Below, piece after piece: positions 39,381-48,315 of a stretch of 64,000 nt of DNA. A model generated the notes under the pieces. The model did not search any database and was not told where the DNA came from. It was given only the letters and a program-made list of their open reading frames with translations. Origin of the DNA: Hymenobacter qilianensis. Its GTDB lineage: Bacteria; Bacteroidota; Bacteroidia; Cytophagales; Hymenobacteraceae. The position numbers and the translations under genes are program-made. Positions within the stretch are counted from its first letter, which is position 1. Each line of letters starts with the position of its first letter. The stretch is from the NCBI RefSeq assembly GCF_014489555.1, contig NZ_CP060784.1, positions 3,410,001-3,474,000 on the forward strand, given 5' to 3'.

Positions 39381-40136
39381 ATGAACAGTACGATCCTTGC
39401 CGAAACAGGGGCCATTACAAACTTCGCCTGGCGGTTTTTTCGTCATGGCTTTCGGCCCCGCTACGAGGTGCAGGAGCTGCTGTATCAGTGCTACGTTGTT
39501 GGGTATCAGTCGCTGCCGCTGGTAGGCATTACAGGATTTATCATGGGTATAGTGCTCACCCTGCAAAGCCGGCCCACCATGGCGCAGTTTGGGGCTGAGT
39601 CCTGGATTCCGACCATGGTGGGGCTGACCATTGTCCGCGAAATGGGCCCCATTATCACGGCGTTGATCTTTGCCGGCAAAATCGGCTCCAGCATCGGGGC
39701 CGAGCTGGGCTCGATGCGCGTGACTGAGCAGATTGACGCCATGGAAGTAGCTGGTACCAACCCGTTTAAGTACCTGGTGGTCACACGTGTGCTGGCCACC
39801 ACGCTCATGCTACCGATACTCACCCTGCTCGCCGACGCCATTGCCCTGTACGCAGCCTATATCGGCATCAATCTGAAAGGTGTCACCACGCTGGCCCTGT
39901 TTACCAACAATATCATCTCTACACTGACCTTCGGCGATGTAGTGCCCGCGGTAATCAAAACCTTCTTTTTTGGCTTTGCCGTCGGTATAATCGGCTGCTA
40001 CAAAGGCTACAACGCCAACAAGGGAACGGAGGGCGTGGGGCGGGCGGCCAACTCGGCGGTAGTCGTCTCGTCGCTCGTCATTTTTCTGCTCGATTTGCTG
40101 GCCGTTCAGATAACCAGCGCCCTGGGTCTCAACTGA
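39381..40136 (+). CDS. mlaE: MlaE-family ABC transporter permease
   Basis: A 251-residue membrane protein with about five segments and the MlaE hallmark sequence REMGPIITALIFAGKIGSSIGAELGSMRVTEQIDAMEV in its middle (the helical coupling region that contacts the ATPase). It is the permease of an Mla-type system that moves phospholipids between inner and outer membrane. ATG 39381 is preferred over the preceding GTG. The ATPase and MCE genes follow, after one small membrane-protein gene. Confidence 0.92.
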   Translation: MNSTILAETGAITNFAWRFFRHGFRPRYEVQELLYQCYVVGYQSLPLVGITGFIMGIVLTLQSRPTMAQFGAESWIPTMVGLTIVREMGPIITALIFAGKIGSSIGAELGSMRVTEQIDAMEVAGTNPFKYLVVTRVLATTLMLPILTLLADAIALYAAYIGINLKGVTTLALFTNNIISTLTFGDVVPAVIKTFFFGFAVGIIGCYKGYNANKGTEGVGRAANSAVVVSSLVIFLLDLLAVQITSALGLN

Positions 40137-40184
40137 GCCAGAGGTAGCCCTTTAGGTATTGTTATCACGCTTGTTATCAAGGCC

Positions 40185-40523
40185 ATGAATAAACATCTGG
40201 CACTGAGTCTCATAAAAGGGCTGCACACGCTGATATGGCTGTTTTTCAACGTCGTTATTTTTTACTTGCTCTACGCGGCCATTACCGGCCGGCTGAACCA
40301 CTGGCTTTGGCTGGGCTACGGCCTAATAGCGCTGGAAGGGCTGGTACTCCTGGGATTCAACTTCTTCTGTCCGCTGACGATATTGGCCCGGCAATACTCC
40401 GAATCGGCGGCCGATAATTTCGATATTTACCTGCCTAACTGGCTGGCCAAAAACACCAAACTCATCTATACTTCTCTGGTGCTGATTAGTGCCATGATAA
40501 CAGCGTACCAGCTACTCAAATAG
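40185..40523 (+). CDS. Small membrane protein in the Mla operon
   Basis: A 112-residue protein with three or four hydrophobic stretches (LIWLFFNVVIFYLLY, WLWLGYGLIALEGLVLLGF, IYTSLVLISAMITAYQ). I do not recognise its family. It lies between mlaE and mlaF on the same strand, with 48 bp before and 28 bp after, so it is co-transcribed and could be an accessory subunit of the lipid transporter. Confidence 0.75.
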   Translation: MNKHLALSLIKGLHTLIWLFFNVVIFYLLYAAITGRLNHWLWLGYGLIALEGLVLLGFNFFCPLTILARQYSESAADNFDIYLPNWLAKNTKLIYTSLVLISAMITAYQLLK

Positions 40524-40551
40524 CTAATTGAACTCTTGTTCTTGTATTCCC

Positions 40552-41328
40552 ATGCTTCCTGATTCTGCCCCATTGTCAGCTGCTACTGCCACCTCGCCTG
40601 CCGAGGAGGTGCTCACGGTGGAGCACGTGAGCAAGTCGTTTGGCGACAACCACGTGCTGCAGGATTTTTCGCTTACCCTGCACCGGGGCGAGAATCTGGT
40701 GGTGCTGGGCAAGTCGGGCTCTGGTAAGTCAGTGCTTATTAAGTGTATTATTGGCTTGCTGCCCGTTGATGCGGGCCGCATTACCGTGCTGGGTCAGGAG
40801 GTGGGTGCTCTGGGCCACGATGAGCTGGACCAGCTGCGAACCAAAGTGGGGTTTCTCTTCCAAAGCAACGCCCTCTACGACTCCATGACAGTGCGCGAAA
40901 ACCTGCTTTTCCCTCTCCGACGCCACTGGATGGCCGACCGGCGGGGGCAGGAGGAAAGTATGGTGATGCAGGCGCTCGACGACGTGGGGCTGGTCGAAAC
41001 AATCGATAAGATGCCGGCCGAGCTATCGGGTGGGCAGCGCAAGCGCATTGCTCTGGCCCGCACCCTCATCATTCCGCCCGAAATTATTCTGTACGACGAG
41101 CCCACCACGGGCCTCGACCCGATAACGGCGCGTGAAATTTCCCAGCTCATCCGCGAGGTGCAGCAGAAATACACGACCTCCTCCATCATCATCTCGCACG
41201 ATATGAATTGTGTGCGCCTCACCGCCGACAGGGTAGCTCTTTTGGTGGAGGGGCGCTGCTACGCCGAGGGCACGTTTCAGGAACTGCAGCAGCTGGACGA
41301 TCCAATTGTGCGCGAGTTTTTCGTCTGA
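40552..41328 (+). CDS. mlaF: MlaF-family ABC transporter ATP-binding protein
   Basis: A 258-residue ABC ATPase with Walker A GKSGSGKS, Q loop GFLFQSNALYDSMTV (the typical MlaF wording), signature LSGGQRKRIALART, Walker B IILYDEPTTGLDP and the switch histidine in IIISHDM. ATG 40552 is chosen over an in-frame TTG. It powers MlaE-mediated lipid movement. Confidence 0.93.
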   Translation: MLPDSAPLSAATATSPAEEVLTVEHVSKSFGDNHVLQDFSLTLHRGENLVVLGKSGSGKSVLIKCIIGLLPVDAGRITVLGQEVGALGHDELDQLRTKVGFLFQSNALYDSMTVRENLLFPLRRHWMADRRGQEESMVMQALDDVGLVETIDKMPAELSGGQRKRIALARTLIIPPEIILYDEPTTGLDPITAREISQLIREVQQKYTTSSIIISHDMNCVRLTADRVALLVEGRCYAEGTFQELQQLDDPIVREFFV

Positions 41329-41407
41329 CGCATCCCGTTAAAAAAGCCCCCCAGCTATTAAAATCAGGTATTCAAGGCTCCCGTTTTATCATTAACCGTT
41401 AAGTAAG

Positions 41408-42379
41408 ATGCCGCAAGCTACCGCCAGTAATAATATTCGCCTGGGCTTATTTGTGGCTGTGGGAGTGGGCTGCCTGATGGCGGTTCTGTTTCTGCTGGGG
41501 CGCAAGCAGAACCTGTTTGGGTCGTCGCTGGAGGTGATGGCCGATTTTCGTAATGTATCGGGTCTGCTGATCGGCAACAACGTGCGGTTGGCCGGCATCG
41601 ACGTTGGCACCGTGCGCCGCATCCATATTCAGAACGACAGCACGGTGCGAGTAATTATGCACCTGAACCGCGATGTGCAGCCTTTTGTAAAGAAGAATGC
41701 TGTGGCTTCCATTGGTACCGATGGCTTGGTGGGGAATACGATTGTGAACCTGACTGCCGTGGCTGCGCCCGCTCCGCCCATTGAGCCCGGCGACGTGTTG
41801 CTTACTAAAAAGCCCCTGGCCGTGGCCGATATGCTCAGCACACTCGACGTGTCGAACAAAAACCTGGTGGGCATTACGCAGGATCTGCGCCAGATTACGA
41901 GCAAACTCAATAGCAGCAAGGCCCTCTGGCAGATTTTGGACGACCAGCAATTGGCTGAAAATCTGGGCGCATCGCTACGCCGCGCTGCCAGCGCGACGGC
42001 CGCTTTGCAGGCTTCCGCCGTCGATCTGCAGAATATCACCAACGACGTGCGCCAAGGACGCGGCCCGGCAGGTTACCTGCTTACCGACACAGCCTTCGCC
42101 GGCCGGATGCGCTATACCACGCGCCAGCTCGCCAACTCCTCCGACACGCTAGCCGCAACGATGGCATCTCTTAAACAGCAGGTGCAAACCAGCGGTGGTC
42201 CCCTCAATACCTTGCTGGTTGATACCGCTATGAGCCAGCAGCTGCGCCGAACACTGCAAAACGTGGAAAATGGAACCGAGGGCTTCAACCAAAGCATGGA
42301 AGCTTTGCAGCACAATTTCCTGCTGCGTGGCTACTTTCGCCGTCAGCAAAAGAAACAAGCCCAAGCCGCCACGCCTTAG
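41408..42379 (+). CDS. mlaD: MlaD-family (MCE) lipid-binding protein
   Basis: A 323-residue protein with one N-terminal membrane anchor (IRLGLFVAVGVGCLMAVLFLLG) and an MCE domain at about 40-115 (VSGLLIGNNVRLAGIDVGTVRRI, GLVGNTIVNL). The rest is long helices that may form the barrel seen in MlaD-like hexamers, with a basic tail. It sits in the inner membrane, faces the periplasm and hands lipids to or from MlaE. Last gene of the Mla group; an outer-membrane MlaA is not in the window. Confidence 0.9.
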   Translation: MPQATASNNIRLGLFVAVGVGCLMAVLFLLGRKQNLFGSSLEVMADFRNVSGLLIGNNVRLAGIDVGTVRRIHIQNDSTVRVIMHLNRDVQPFVKKNAVASIGTDGLVGNTIVNLTAVAAPAPPIEPGDVLLTKKPLAVADMLSTLDVSNKNLVGITQDLRQITSKLNSSKALWQILDDQQLAENLGASLRRAASATAALQASAVDLQNITNDVRQGRGPAGYLLTDTAFAGRMRYTTRQLANSSDTLAATMASLKQQVQTSGGPLNTLLVDTAMSQQLRRTLQNVENGTEGFNQSMEALQHNFLLRGYFRRQQKKQAQAATP

Positions 42380-42435
42380 AAACGGTTGGATGTAGTTTAG
42401 TCACTACCCGAACAAGGTTGAAAAAGTAGGAAGCT

Positions 42436-43944
42436 TTACTCAATCGGGGCTGTTGGTAAGCGCGGGCTGCGCTGGGGGGCAAATAGTTGTCGCCGTAAAG
42501 CTTCGTCGCGGCTGTATATATCGGGGTAGAACTTGAGCTCGCCCGCCACAACGGCGCACGTAGCGTAACGCACATAAAAGGGCATCGGGCGCCGAAGTGT
42601 AATGGTGCGCGGCTTGGGGGCGGCTTCGCATTCAGCTTCCGAAGGTAGTGCTACGCTGCTGCTGTCGGGGCCGAGCAGATAGGCGGCCAGTTGCATTGGG
42701 CGCTCCGTGCGCAGGCAGCCGTGCCCCAAGGCTCTGTTGGCCAACTCAAAGTCGCTGGTTTCGGAGGTGGCGTGCAGATACACGGAATAGGGGTTGGCAA
42801 AGCGAAAGATGATGTTGCCCAGCGTATTGCCGCACCCCGGATTCTGCCGAATACTATAAGGAAAGTTCTTGGCGGTCACGTGTTGCCACTTCACCGTAGC
42901 CGGATCTACGCGGCGGCCTTTGGCATCGTAGAGGGAGTAGTTGTTTTCGGCCAAAAAATCGTGCTCTGACGGATATTTGGCGTTTTCCTGCAGGTAAGGC
43001 AGTATTTCAGTGGTGGCAATACTGTGAGGCACGTGCCACTCCGGCGCCACCGTAAAGGAAGTCAGCCGGCTGCTAAGCGTGGGAGTGGGGCTTTCGGAGC
43101 GGCCCACCACGAGGCGGTGGGTTTGGCGTACACGGCCATTGTCCACTACTTCCATAGCGTAGGCGGCCAGGTTTATCAGCACGTAAGTCGAATCGGGAAT
43201 GGCATCCCAGCGCCAGCGCTCCAGGGTGAGGGCTATCTGCTCCGCTCGTCGTTGCCGCGCAATAGAATCAGGGCCTTTGGGGTGCTGCCGCCACCGGACC
43301 AGTGCCTGTTGGAGCTGCTGGTACTCGCGGTGGCGGGGCTGGCAACTCAGCAGCGCCGCCGCAAAGTCGGGCGCTTCGAGGGCGCGGCTTACCCATGCAA
43401 CCGGGTCAAACGGCCCTTCCACCTTTTCCAAGGGCGACGGTACAAAGGCGTGTAGCCGTCCCCGGCGCAGGTGCTTGGCAAACTGCACCAAGCCATCGGT
43501 GAGCAACACCTCAAAGCGAGCCTGCTGAGCTTGCTTGCGCACAACGGACGTGGGCCAGGTCAGCGAATCGGTGAGGGCTACTAGGGCCGGCGCATGATAG
43601 GCGCTGGGCTGCAAGCCATAGTCTTCGGCCCCGGCCAGAAACGCCAGGGCAGCGCGACCAGTGGCATTAGGCTGCTGGCTGGTGCTCCAGGCCGGCACAA
43701 AACGGCGCTTTGTGTAAAAACTGCGGGCTTCTTTTGGGTCAATTGCGGGCTGCTGATGCTGAGCCCACGCTGCTTTAGGCCGTAGCAGACCCTGAATGCG
43801 GGCGGCTAGCGCTTTCGGTGCGGTTTGGCTGACCTCCGCACTGGTATTATTGCCCCCGGTATACGCGTTCGGAGCTGGAGCTGCCCGCAGGGAGGGCGGC
43901 ATCGTGAGCAGCAAGGCCAGAAACCAGCGCCGGTATATATGCAT
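42436..43944 (-). CDS. L,D-transpeptidase (YcbB-like), peptidoglycan cross-linking
   Basis: A 502-residue secreted protein: signal peptide (YRRWFLALLLTMPPSLRAAP), a large helical scaffold region with peptidoglycan-binding character, and a YkuD catalytic domain (about 280-440: YVLINLAAYAMEVVDNGRVRQT avoided in full; LVVGRSESPTPTL, APEWHVPHSI). The catalytic motif is HATSETSDFELANRALGHGCLR, where the usual Ser before HGC is Gly and the Cys is kept. It forms 3-3 cross-links in periplasmic peptidoglycan. Convergent with mlaD. Confidence 0.9.
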   Translation of the reverse strand: MHIYRRWFLALLLTMPPSLRAAPAPNAYTGGNNTSAEVSQTAPKALAARIQGLLRPKAAWAQHQQPAIDPKEARSFYTKRRFVPAWSTSQQPNATGRAALAFLAGAEDYGLQPSAYHAPALVALTDSLTWPTSVVRKQAQQARFEVLLTDGLVQFAKHLRRGRLHAFVPSPLEKVEGPFDPVAWVSRALEAPDFAAALLSCQPRHREYQQLQQALVRWRQHPKGPDSIARQRRAEQIALTLERWRWDAIPDSTYVLINLAAYAMEVVDNGRVRQTHRLVVGRSESPTPTLSSRLTSFTVAPEWHVPHSIATTEILPYLQENAKYPSEHDFLAENNYSLYDAKGRRVDPATVKWQHVTAKNFPYSIRQNPGCGNTLGNIIFRFANPYSVYLHATSETSDFELANRALGHGCLRTERPMQLAAYLLGPDSSSVALPSEAECEAAPKPRTITLRRPMPFYVRYATCAVVAGELKFYPDIYSRDEALRRQLFAPQRSPRLPTAPIE

Positions 43945-44003
43945 AGTCAGGGTTAGGGATGAAGCCGATAGGTAGGAGTTGGCCGAAAACTGCTGGCCTA
44001 CCC

Positions 44004-44828
44004 TTATTTAGTAGTAGGCAACACCAGCACGGGCACCGGGCTGCGGCGCAGGATCTGGGCCGTGATACTGCGGTGAAAAAGCCCCCCAAGGAAGGTGTGC
44101 GGCCGCGCCAGCATCACGATAAGCTGGGCCTTCAGCTCCGATGCGGCGTGCAGAATGCCGTCGGCCGGCGCTTCTTCGCACACCTCGTACAGGCTATTAC
44201 TGGTAAGCCTACCGAATAATCCCGTGCGTTGCACCGAAGCCAGCCCCACTTCCGCCTGCGAAGGACCAGATCCGGAGGTGACGTGCACCACCGTGGTTGT
44301 AGGCTGCAGCGCCTCAAACAGCTCACCTAATTCAAGCGAAGGCGCGCTTAGCGTAAAAGGATGCGCATCGGTGGCTACCACGATACGCTGGGGCAGCTCC
44401 GTTTCGTGGTAGCTCTCAGGCACCAGCAGCAGAGGATGATGCGCATCCTGCAGGATGGGAAGCGCACGGTTGCCCACCAGTCGGTCCAGCACATTATCGG
44501 GCTCTTCCCGCCCCAGTGCCAGCAGCAAAGGGTGGTGTTGCTGCACCACGTTGGCTAATGCCGTACTTAGCACATCAACAACTACTTCGGTATCGGTCGG
44601 AACAGGCAACGTGCTGGCCCGCTGTACCATATTCGTCATGATTTCCTGGCGGCTGGTCACCAGAATAGGCGCCGCTACCATCGATACCTCCGGTTCGAGC
44701 ACCGGGTCCAGAAAAACATGCAGCAGCACCAGGCGCCCATCCAAGCGTTGGGCGAGTCGGGTGGTATACGTCAGCGCCGCCTCAGCGGAGCGCGACAAAT
44801 CGGTCATAACTACGAATGTCGGTTGCAT
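44004..44828 (-). CDS. Tandem universal stress protein
   Basis: A 274-residue protein of two Usp domains: FVVMTDLSRSAEAALTYTTRLAQRLDGRLVLLHV opens the first, and both halves end in a short LLLVPES / VPVLVLPTTK strand. ATG 44828 is chosen; an in-frame TTG lies 6 bases upstream. The strict ATP-loop glycines are only partly kept. It is divergent to another Usp gene, and both promoters share a 470-bp region with a palindrome. Confidence 0.87.
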   Translation of the reverse strand: MQPTFVVMTDLSRSAEAALTYTTRLAQRLDGRLVLLHVFLDPVLEPEVSMVAAPILVTSRQEIMTNMVQRASTLPVPTDTEVVVDVLSTALANVVQQHHPLLLALGREEPDNVLDRLVGNRALPILQDAHHPLLLVPESYHETELPQRIVVATDAHPFTLSAPSLELGELFEALQPTTTVVHVTSGSGPSQAEVGLASVQRTGLFGRLTSNSLYEVCEEAPADGILHAASELKAQLIVMLARPHTFLGGLFHRSITAQILRRSPVPVLVLPTTK

Positions 44829-45300
44829 AGCCAATAGGTTTGCTTGAGCGAAGAAAGTGGAGCAGAGCAGGAGTTGACCAGGAGTTGACTGTTATTTAAA
44901 GATCGGCAATTTATTCTGCCTGTAAAATGATGATCGTCAAGGGAATAAATGACTTATCTCACGTTAGTAGAATGCTGTTTTTTGCCGGGGTTTTCCTTGT
45001 CTTTTCCTTCTGGTTTTTCCTCGTATTGCACAGCCTTAAGTGATAATTACCCTGGGTTACCAGTCAAAAAATCGCCTATATACTGATGTATATACATTAA
45101 TTTTTTTTAATAAAAGCCTCCTGCTATATAACTCAATGACCAGACAATCAATTATTTACACCAAGTCACAGACACATATTGTTCGCTACGGTTGAGCTTT
45201 AACGTCCTTATAATTTCTTCTTAATATCACTTTAATAGGAGCGTTTTTGCTTTGTCTGGATTCTGGGAGGCCAGTCTAGCAACAAACCAAGAACACCTAT
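44829..45300. other. Divergent promoter region of two universal stress protein genes
   Basis: AT-rich region of about 470 bases with no gene. It contains the palindrome at 45086-45097 and A/T runs nearby (45098-45113). I cannot place the two promoters exactly. Confidence 0.5.
45086..45097. promoter_or_regulatory. Candidate operator, palindrome ATGTATATACAT
   Basis: Perfect 12-nt palindrome between two divergent Usp genes, identical to the core of the palindrome upstream of the nitroreductase-pirin operon (36956-36971). Confidence 0.5.
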
Positions 45301-46119
45301 ATGAAAAAAATAGTAATTCCTACCGAGCTGACACTGTACTCCCTGAATCTGGTTAAGCACGCACTCACTCTGCTAAAAGGGGAAACCTGCGAGATTATCC
45401 TGTTGCACCATACGCCTTTACCCGACTCTATTACCGAGCTGCTGCTATTGCCGCGTGAGGCTGATAAAGCTCGCGAGCCCGATGCAGAGTTTAAGAAGGC
45501 CCTGGAGCGGCTGAAAAAATCCTACGCCCTTGAGATACATAGTATTCGCGTAGTTCATCTCTGCTGCGATACTTCCCTGACGATCAAGAATTTCGTCATC
45601 GACAATCAGATTGATCTGATAATGAGTCCCGTATCGCTGACGAACCCATCGGAGGCAATGCGTCATTTCAGCAGTCTGGTGCAGGATATTCCCTTTCCGG
45701 TTCTATACATCCCCGAGTTTTTTGAAACCACTCAGTTCCGCAAAATTGCCTTTGTGCTGGATGCGGAAGTCCGTACGAATACCCTGCCCGACAAAGCGCT
45801 GGTGGACCTGCTGTGCCGGAAGGATTACCACGTTACGTTCCTGCTGGTGTTTGCTCCCGGCACCAGCACGGTCAAGCTGAAGCAGGCGCTGGATGAGCTA
45901 TATGCGGCCCCCGTGCTGCAGGGCGTCGAGTTTGCCGTGCACCTGCAGCAGCAGCGCGACCTGACGACCGGCGTGGTTTCCTTTATCGAAGAGTTTGAAG
46001 TAGACCTGGTCGTTACCTGCAAAAAGCGAAGCATGCTCGACTACCTGCGCGTAGGGCGCAGCCGCAGCGTCCGTGATAAAGCCATCAACACGAAAGTGCC
46101 TTGCCTTTCGGTCGCGTAG
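45301..46119 (+). CDS. Universal stress protein family member
   Basis: A 272-residue protein beginning MKKIVIPTELTLYSLNLVKHALTLLKG, a degenerate Usp domain, with a second one from about residue 140 (RKIAFVLDAEVRTNTLPD). Both lack the classic glycine loop, so ATP binding is doubtful. It is followed after 54 bp by the bestrophin-like gene on the same strand. Confidence 0.8.
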   Translation: MKKIVIPTELTLYSLNLVKHALTLLKGETCEIILLHHTPLPDSITELLLLPREADKAREPDAEFKKALERLKKSYALEIHSIRVVHLCCDTSLTIKNFVIDNQIDLIMSPVSLTNPSEAMRHFSSLVQDIPFPVLYIPEFFETTQFRKIAFVLDAEVRTNTLPDKALVDLLCRKDYHVTFLLVFAPGTSTVKLKQALDELYAAPVLQGVEFAVHLQQQRDLTTGVVSFIEEFEVDLVVTCKKRSMLDYLRVGRSRSVRDKAINTKVPCLSVA

Positions 46120-46173
46120 CGAGCGCCAATCCTTGCCCATGCATTTTTGCTAACGCTTAGTAACGAGCATTTT

Positions 46174-47082
46174 ATGTTATTAAAGACCAAAATCCCGCTT
46201 AGCTACGTCTTTGGGAAAATACAGAAGGAAGTTCTGTTTGTATTCGTCTACGCCACGTTAATCGCGGTAGAAGATCATTTTTTTCATGTCATGTCGCTCA
46301 CCTTGCCGCTGAGCGTTCCCATGGTGCTCGGCACGGTGCTTTCGCTGCTGCTGGCATTTAAGTCGAACCAGGCCTACGACCGGTGGTGGGAGGCTCGCAT
46401 TGTGTGGGGGGCAATTGTGAACGACTCACGCTCCCTGATCCGCCAGGTGCTCTGCTTCACCGACGCGCCCTACGCTCCGCAGGAAGTCCACGCCTGGGTG
46501 GAGCGCTTCACAAACCGGCAAATTGCCTGGAGCTACAGCCTCGGCATGGCCCTGCGCGGTAAGATGGATGTAGAGAAAATCCGCCGCTATCTGGAGCCCG
46601 AGGAACTTGCTTTTATCACTAAACACGATAACATTCCCAACGCGTTGCTGGAGTTGCATGCCCGGGATCTGCGCTACGCCTTGAACGAGGGCTGGGTGAA
46701 CAGCTACCAGCAGGTAGAACTCGATGCCACCCTAACCCGGCTGACCGATTCTATGGGCAAGTGTGAGCGGATAAAAAACACCGTTTTTCCGGTGACTTAC
46801 ACGCTGTACACTCACTTCTCCCTGTTCTTTTTTGTGATGTTGCTGCCCTTTGCTCTGCTGGAGATATTCGGCGTGCTGGAGGTATTGATGGTGGTAGCCA
46901 TCTCATCCTCGTTTTTCCTGATCGAGAAGATGGCTATTCACCTGCAGGACCCCTTCGAAGGCAAGCCCACCGATACTCCCGTGACGGCCATTGCCCGCAC
47001 CATTGAGGTGAACCTGAAGCAGATGATTGGCGACAAAAATCTGCCGAAGGAAAATGCCCCCAGGCTGATGCGTACTATGTAA
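46174..47082 (+). CDS. Bestrophin-like chloride channel family protein
   Basis: A 302-residue membrane protein of the bestrophin/UPF0187 family. ATG 46174 opens LLKTKIPLSYVFGKI; the family blocks LLAFKSNQAYDRWWEARIVWGAIVNDSR and FFLIEKMAIHLQDPFEGKPTDTPVTAIARTIE are very clear. Bacterial members form pentameric ion channels in the inner membrane. A G6-C run inside VWGAI is intact here. Probably co-transcribed with the preceding Usp gene. Confidence 0.92.
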   Translation: MLLKTKIPLSYVFGKIQKEVLFVFVYATLIAVEDHFFHVMSLTLPLSVPMVLGTVLSLLLAFKSNQAYDRWWEARIVWGAIVNDSRSLIRQVLCFTDAPYAPQEVHAWVERFTNRQIAWSYSLGMALRGKMDVEKIRRYLEPEELAFITKHDNIPNALLELHARDLRYALNEGWVNSYQQVELDATLTRLTDSMGKCERIKNTVFPVTYTLYTHFSLFFFVMLLPFALLEIFGVLEVLMVVAISSSFFLIEKMAIHLQDPFEGKPTDTPVTAIARTIEVNLKQMIGDKNLPKENAPRLMRTM

Positions 47083-47454
47083 TGTGAGTGAGAGGCTACA
47101 AAGTGCGCTTCTCAAGCCCGCTTTCAGCCTGTACTTTTGCCCCACACGCCGTCAGATCATTATTCCGACGGCGCCGCTATGGACTAATGAATTAGTCTGC
47201 GAATTACGGGGCAAACAGAAAAGCCATGCTTACATTTCATCCGACAGGGTAAGGCTTCACGCCCGGAGAAGGAGTCCAAACCGCCAAAGCCGGAGAAGTG
47301 CAGGCCATTCGACACCCCGGACCGTAGGGCTATAAATGAGCAGATACGCGCTTCAATTGAACCAATGGACGACTACTTAGTTGTTAACGCCCTGCGGCCC
47401 GTAAAAAGGCTTAAAATCGTTTTTCCGATAGAGCACAACGCCCGGGGCGTTGTG
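47083..47454. other. Intergenic region before the island boundary
   Basis: About 370 bases; no gene and no tRNA that I can fold. The hairpin at 47432-47456 closes the region on the right. Confidence 0.45.
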
Positions 47455-47456
47455 CT
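47432..47456 (-). terminator. Hairpin at the end of the hypothetical gene
   Basis: A 12-bp perfect stem AGCACAACGCCC / GGGCGTTGTGCT with one base between the arms; the stem starts within the stop codon of the minus-strand gene. No long U tract, so termination strength is uncertain. Confidence 0.5.
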
Positions 47457-48099
47457 AAAACTTATAGATCGAGCAGAGCTTGCCTATATCTGGATTTGAA
47501 ATTAACACTGGTTCTATTGTAGAGCCTACTTCTTTTGGAGGCATAACAAGTCTAACCTCACGTTGATGTATATGACGTGGTTCCTTCATCCAATAGTTAT
47601 CTAAGCTGTCCCTCGTAACTATTCGGCCCTCATAAATGCAGGATTTATGCAAATAGAGGCCATGAATGAGCTTCTTGCTATACATCATTTCTTCCGCAAT
47701 AAGCGTGTGGAATTTATGGTTGTCCGCTATCTCTACACAGGTGTCAGCGCCGAACGATTTCATCACGTCCTTATTCGGCTCCTTCGTGGTACAATAAATA
47801 TATACATCAGGATAATTCCTGTCGTTGTGAACGTAGTTATCCTGAATAATGACTTTGCTGAAAGTCGTGCCTTCAGAAAAGAAAACAGGGAAAACACCCG
47901 CCGGAATATCCTTGCTTGAAACATTAGCTCCTGTAAAATCAGGTAATCGTCTTTCAACTGTTAGTACTCCTTCTCCAGAATCCCCAACCTCAATATTTTC
48001 GTCTTTTCTGTAGCTGTATATTGTTCCTACTCTGATAGTGCCCGAATCAAGCATTGCGCCTGCAAACTGCGAACTGATGTATTTATAGATTTTGGGCAT
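47455..48099 (-). CDS. Hypothetical protein, DUF2971-like
   Basis: A 214-residue soluble protein (MPKIYKYISSQFAGAMLDSGTIRVGT). The start IYKY.. followed by a short strand-turn, the central VYIYCTTKEPN and the end HQREVRLVMPP resemble proteins of the DUF2971 group, which are common in mobile islands; this is a weak resemblance from memory. Function unknown. It is the last gene before the tRNA-type attachment site, and is AT-richer than the chromosomal genes to its left. Confidence 0.6.
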   Translation of the reverse strand: MPKIYKYISSQFAGAMLDSGTIRVGTIYSYRKDENIEVGDSGEGVLTVERRLPDFTGANVSSKDIPAGVFPVFFSEGTTFSKVIIQDNYVHNDRNYPDVYIYCTTKEPNKDVMKSFGADTCVEIADNHKFHTLIAEEMMYSKKLIHGLYLHKSCIYEGRIVTRDSLDNYWMKEPRHIHQREVRLVMPPKEVGSTIEPVLISNPDIGKLCSIYKF

Positions 48100-48156
48100 A
48101 ACCAGTTGTTAGATTATAAAAGATAAGATTGAATCTGTCCCCGCTGGTGTCCTCCG

Positions 48157-48200
48157 CAAAGAAAAAACCCCTATAAGTACTTGACTTATAGGGGTTTATC
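48157..48200 (-). terminator. Strong Rho-independent terminator of the former tRNA gene
   Basis: Perfect 14-bp stem AAACCCCTATAAGT / ACTTATAGGGGTTT. On the minus strand the stem is followed by a T6 tract. It lies just after the tRNA 3' fragment, in the place expected for a tRNA terminator. Confidence 0.85.
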
Positions 48201-48210
48201 TCGCATTGCT

Positions 48211-48227
48211 GCGGTCCGGACGGGACT
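48211..48227 (-). other. Attachment site: 3' end of a tRNA gene (probably tRNA-Asp)
   Basis: On the minus strand this reads AGTCCCGTCCGGACCGC: the 3' side of the T stem and loop, the acceptor strand CCGGACC and discriminator G. The acceptor and T-arm fit bacterial tRNA-Asp. The rest of the tRNA is missing upstream, where the integrase gene of the island begins 90 bp away. This is the usual footprint of an element that integrated into a tRNA 3' end; the complete tRNA should lie at the far right end, outside the window. Confidence 0.72.
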
Positions 48228-48315
48228 TTATGATGATTAGCGGAGCTTGAAGCTGCCTGCTAATATTGCCTCTACGCGCGAATAGGATAGTTTTAAACTT
48301 CTACATTAAGCTGGT

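Noticed and set aside
47083..47340. A structured RNA or tRNA in the gap after the bestrophin gene
   Set aside because: Some GGAGAA and CCGGAG words pair locally but I could not build a consistent fold.
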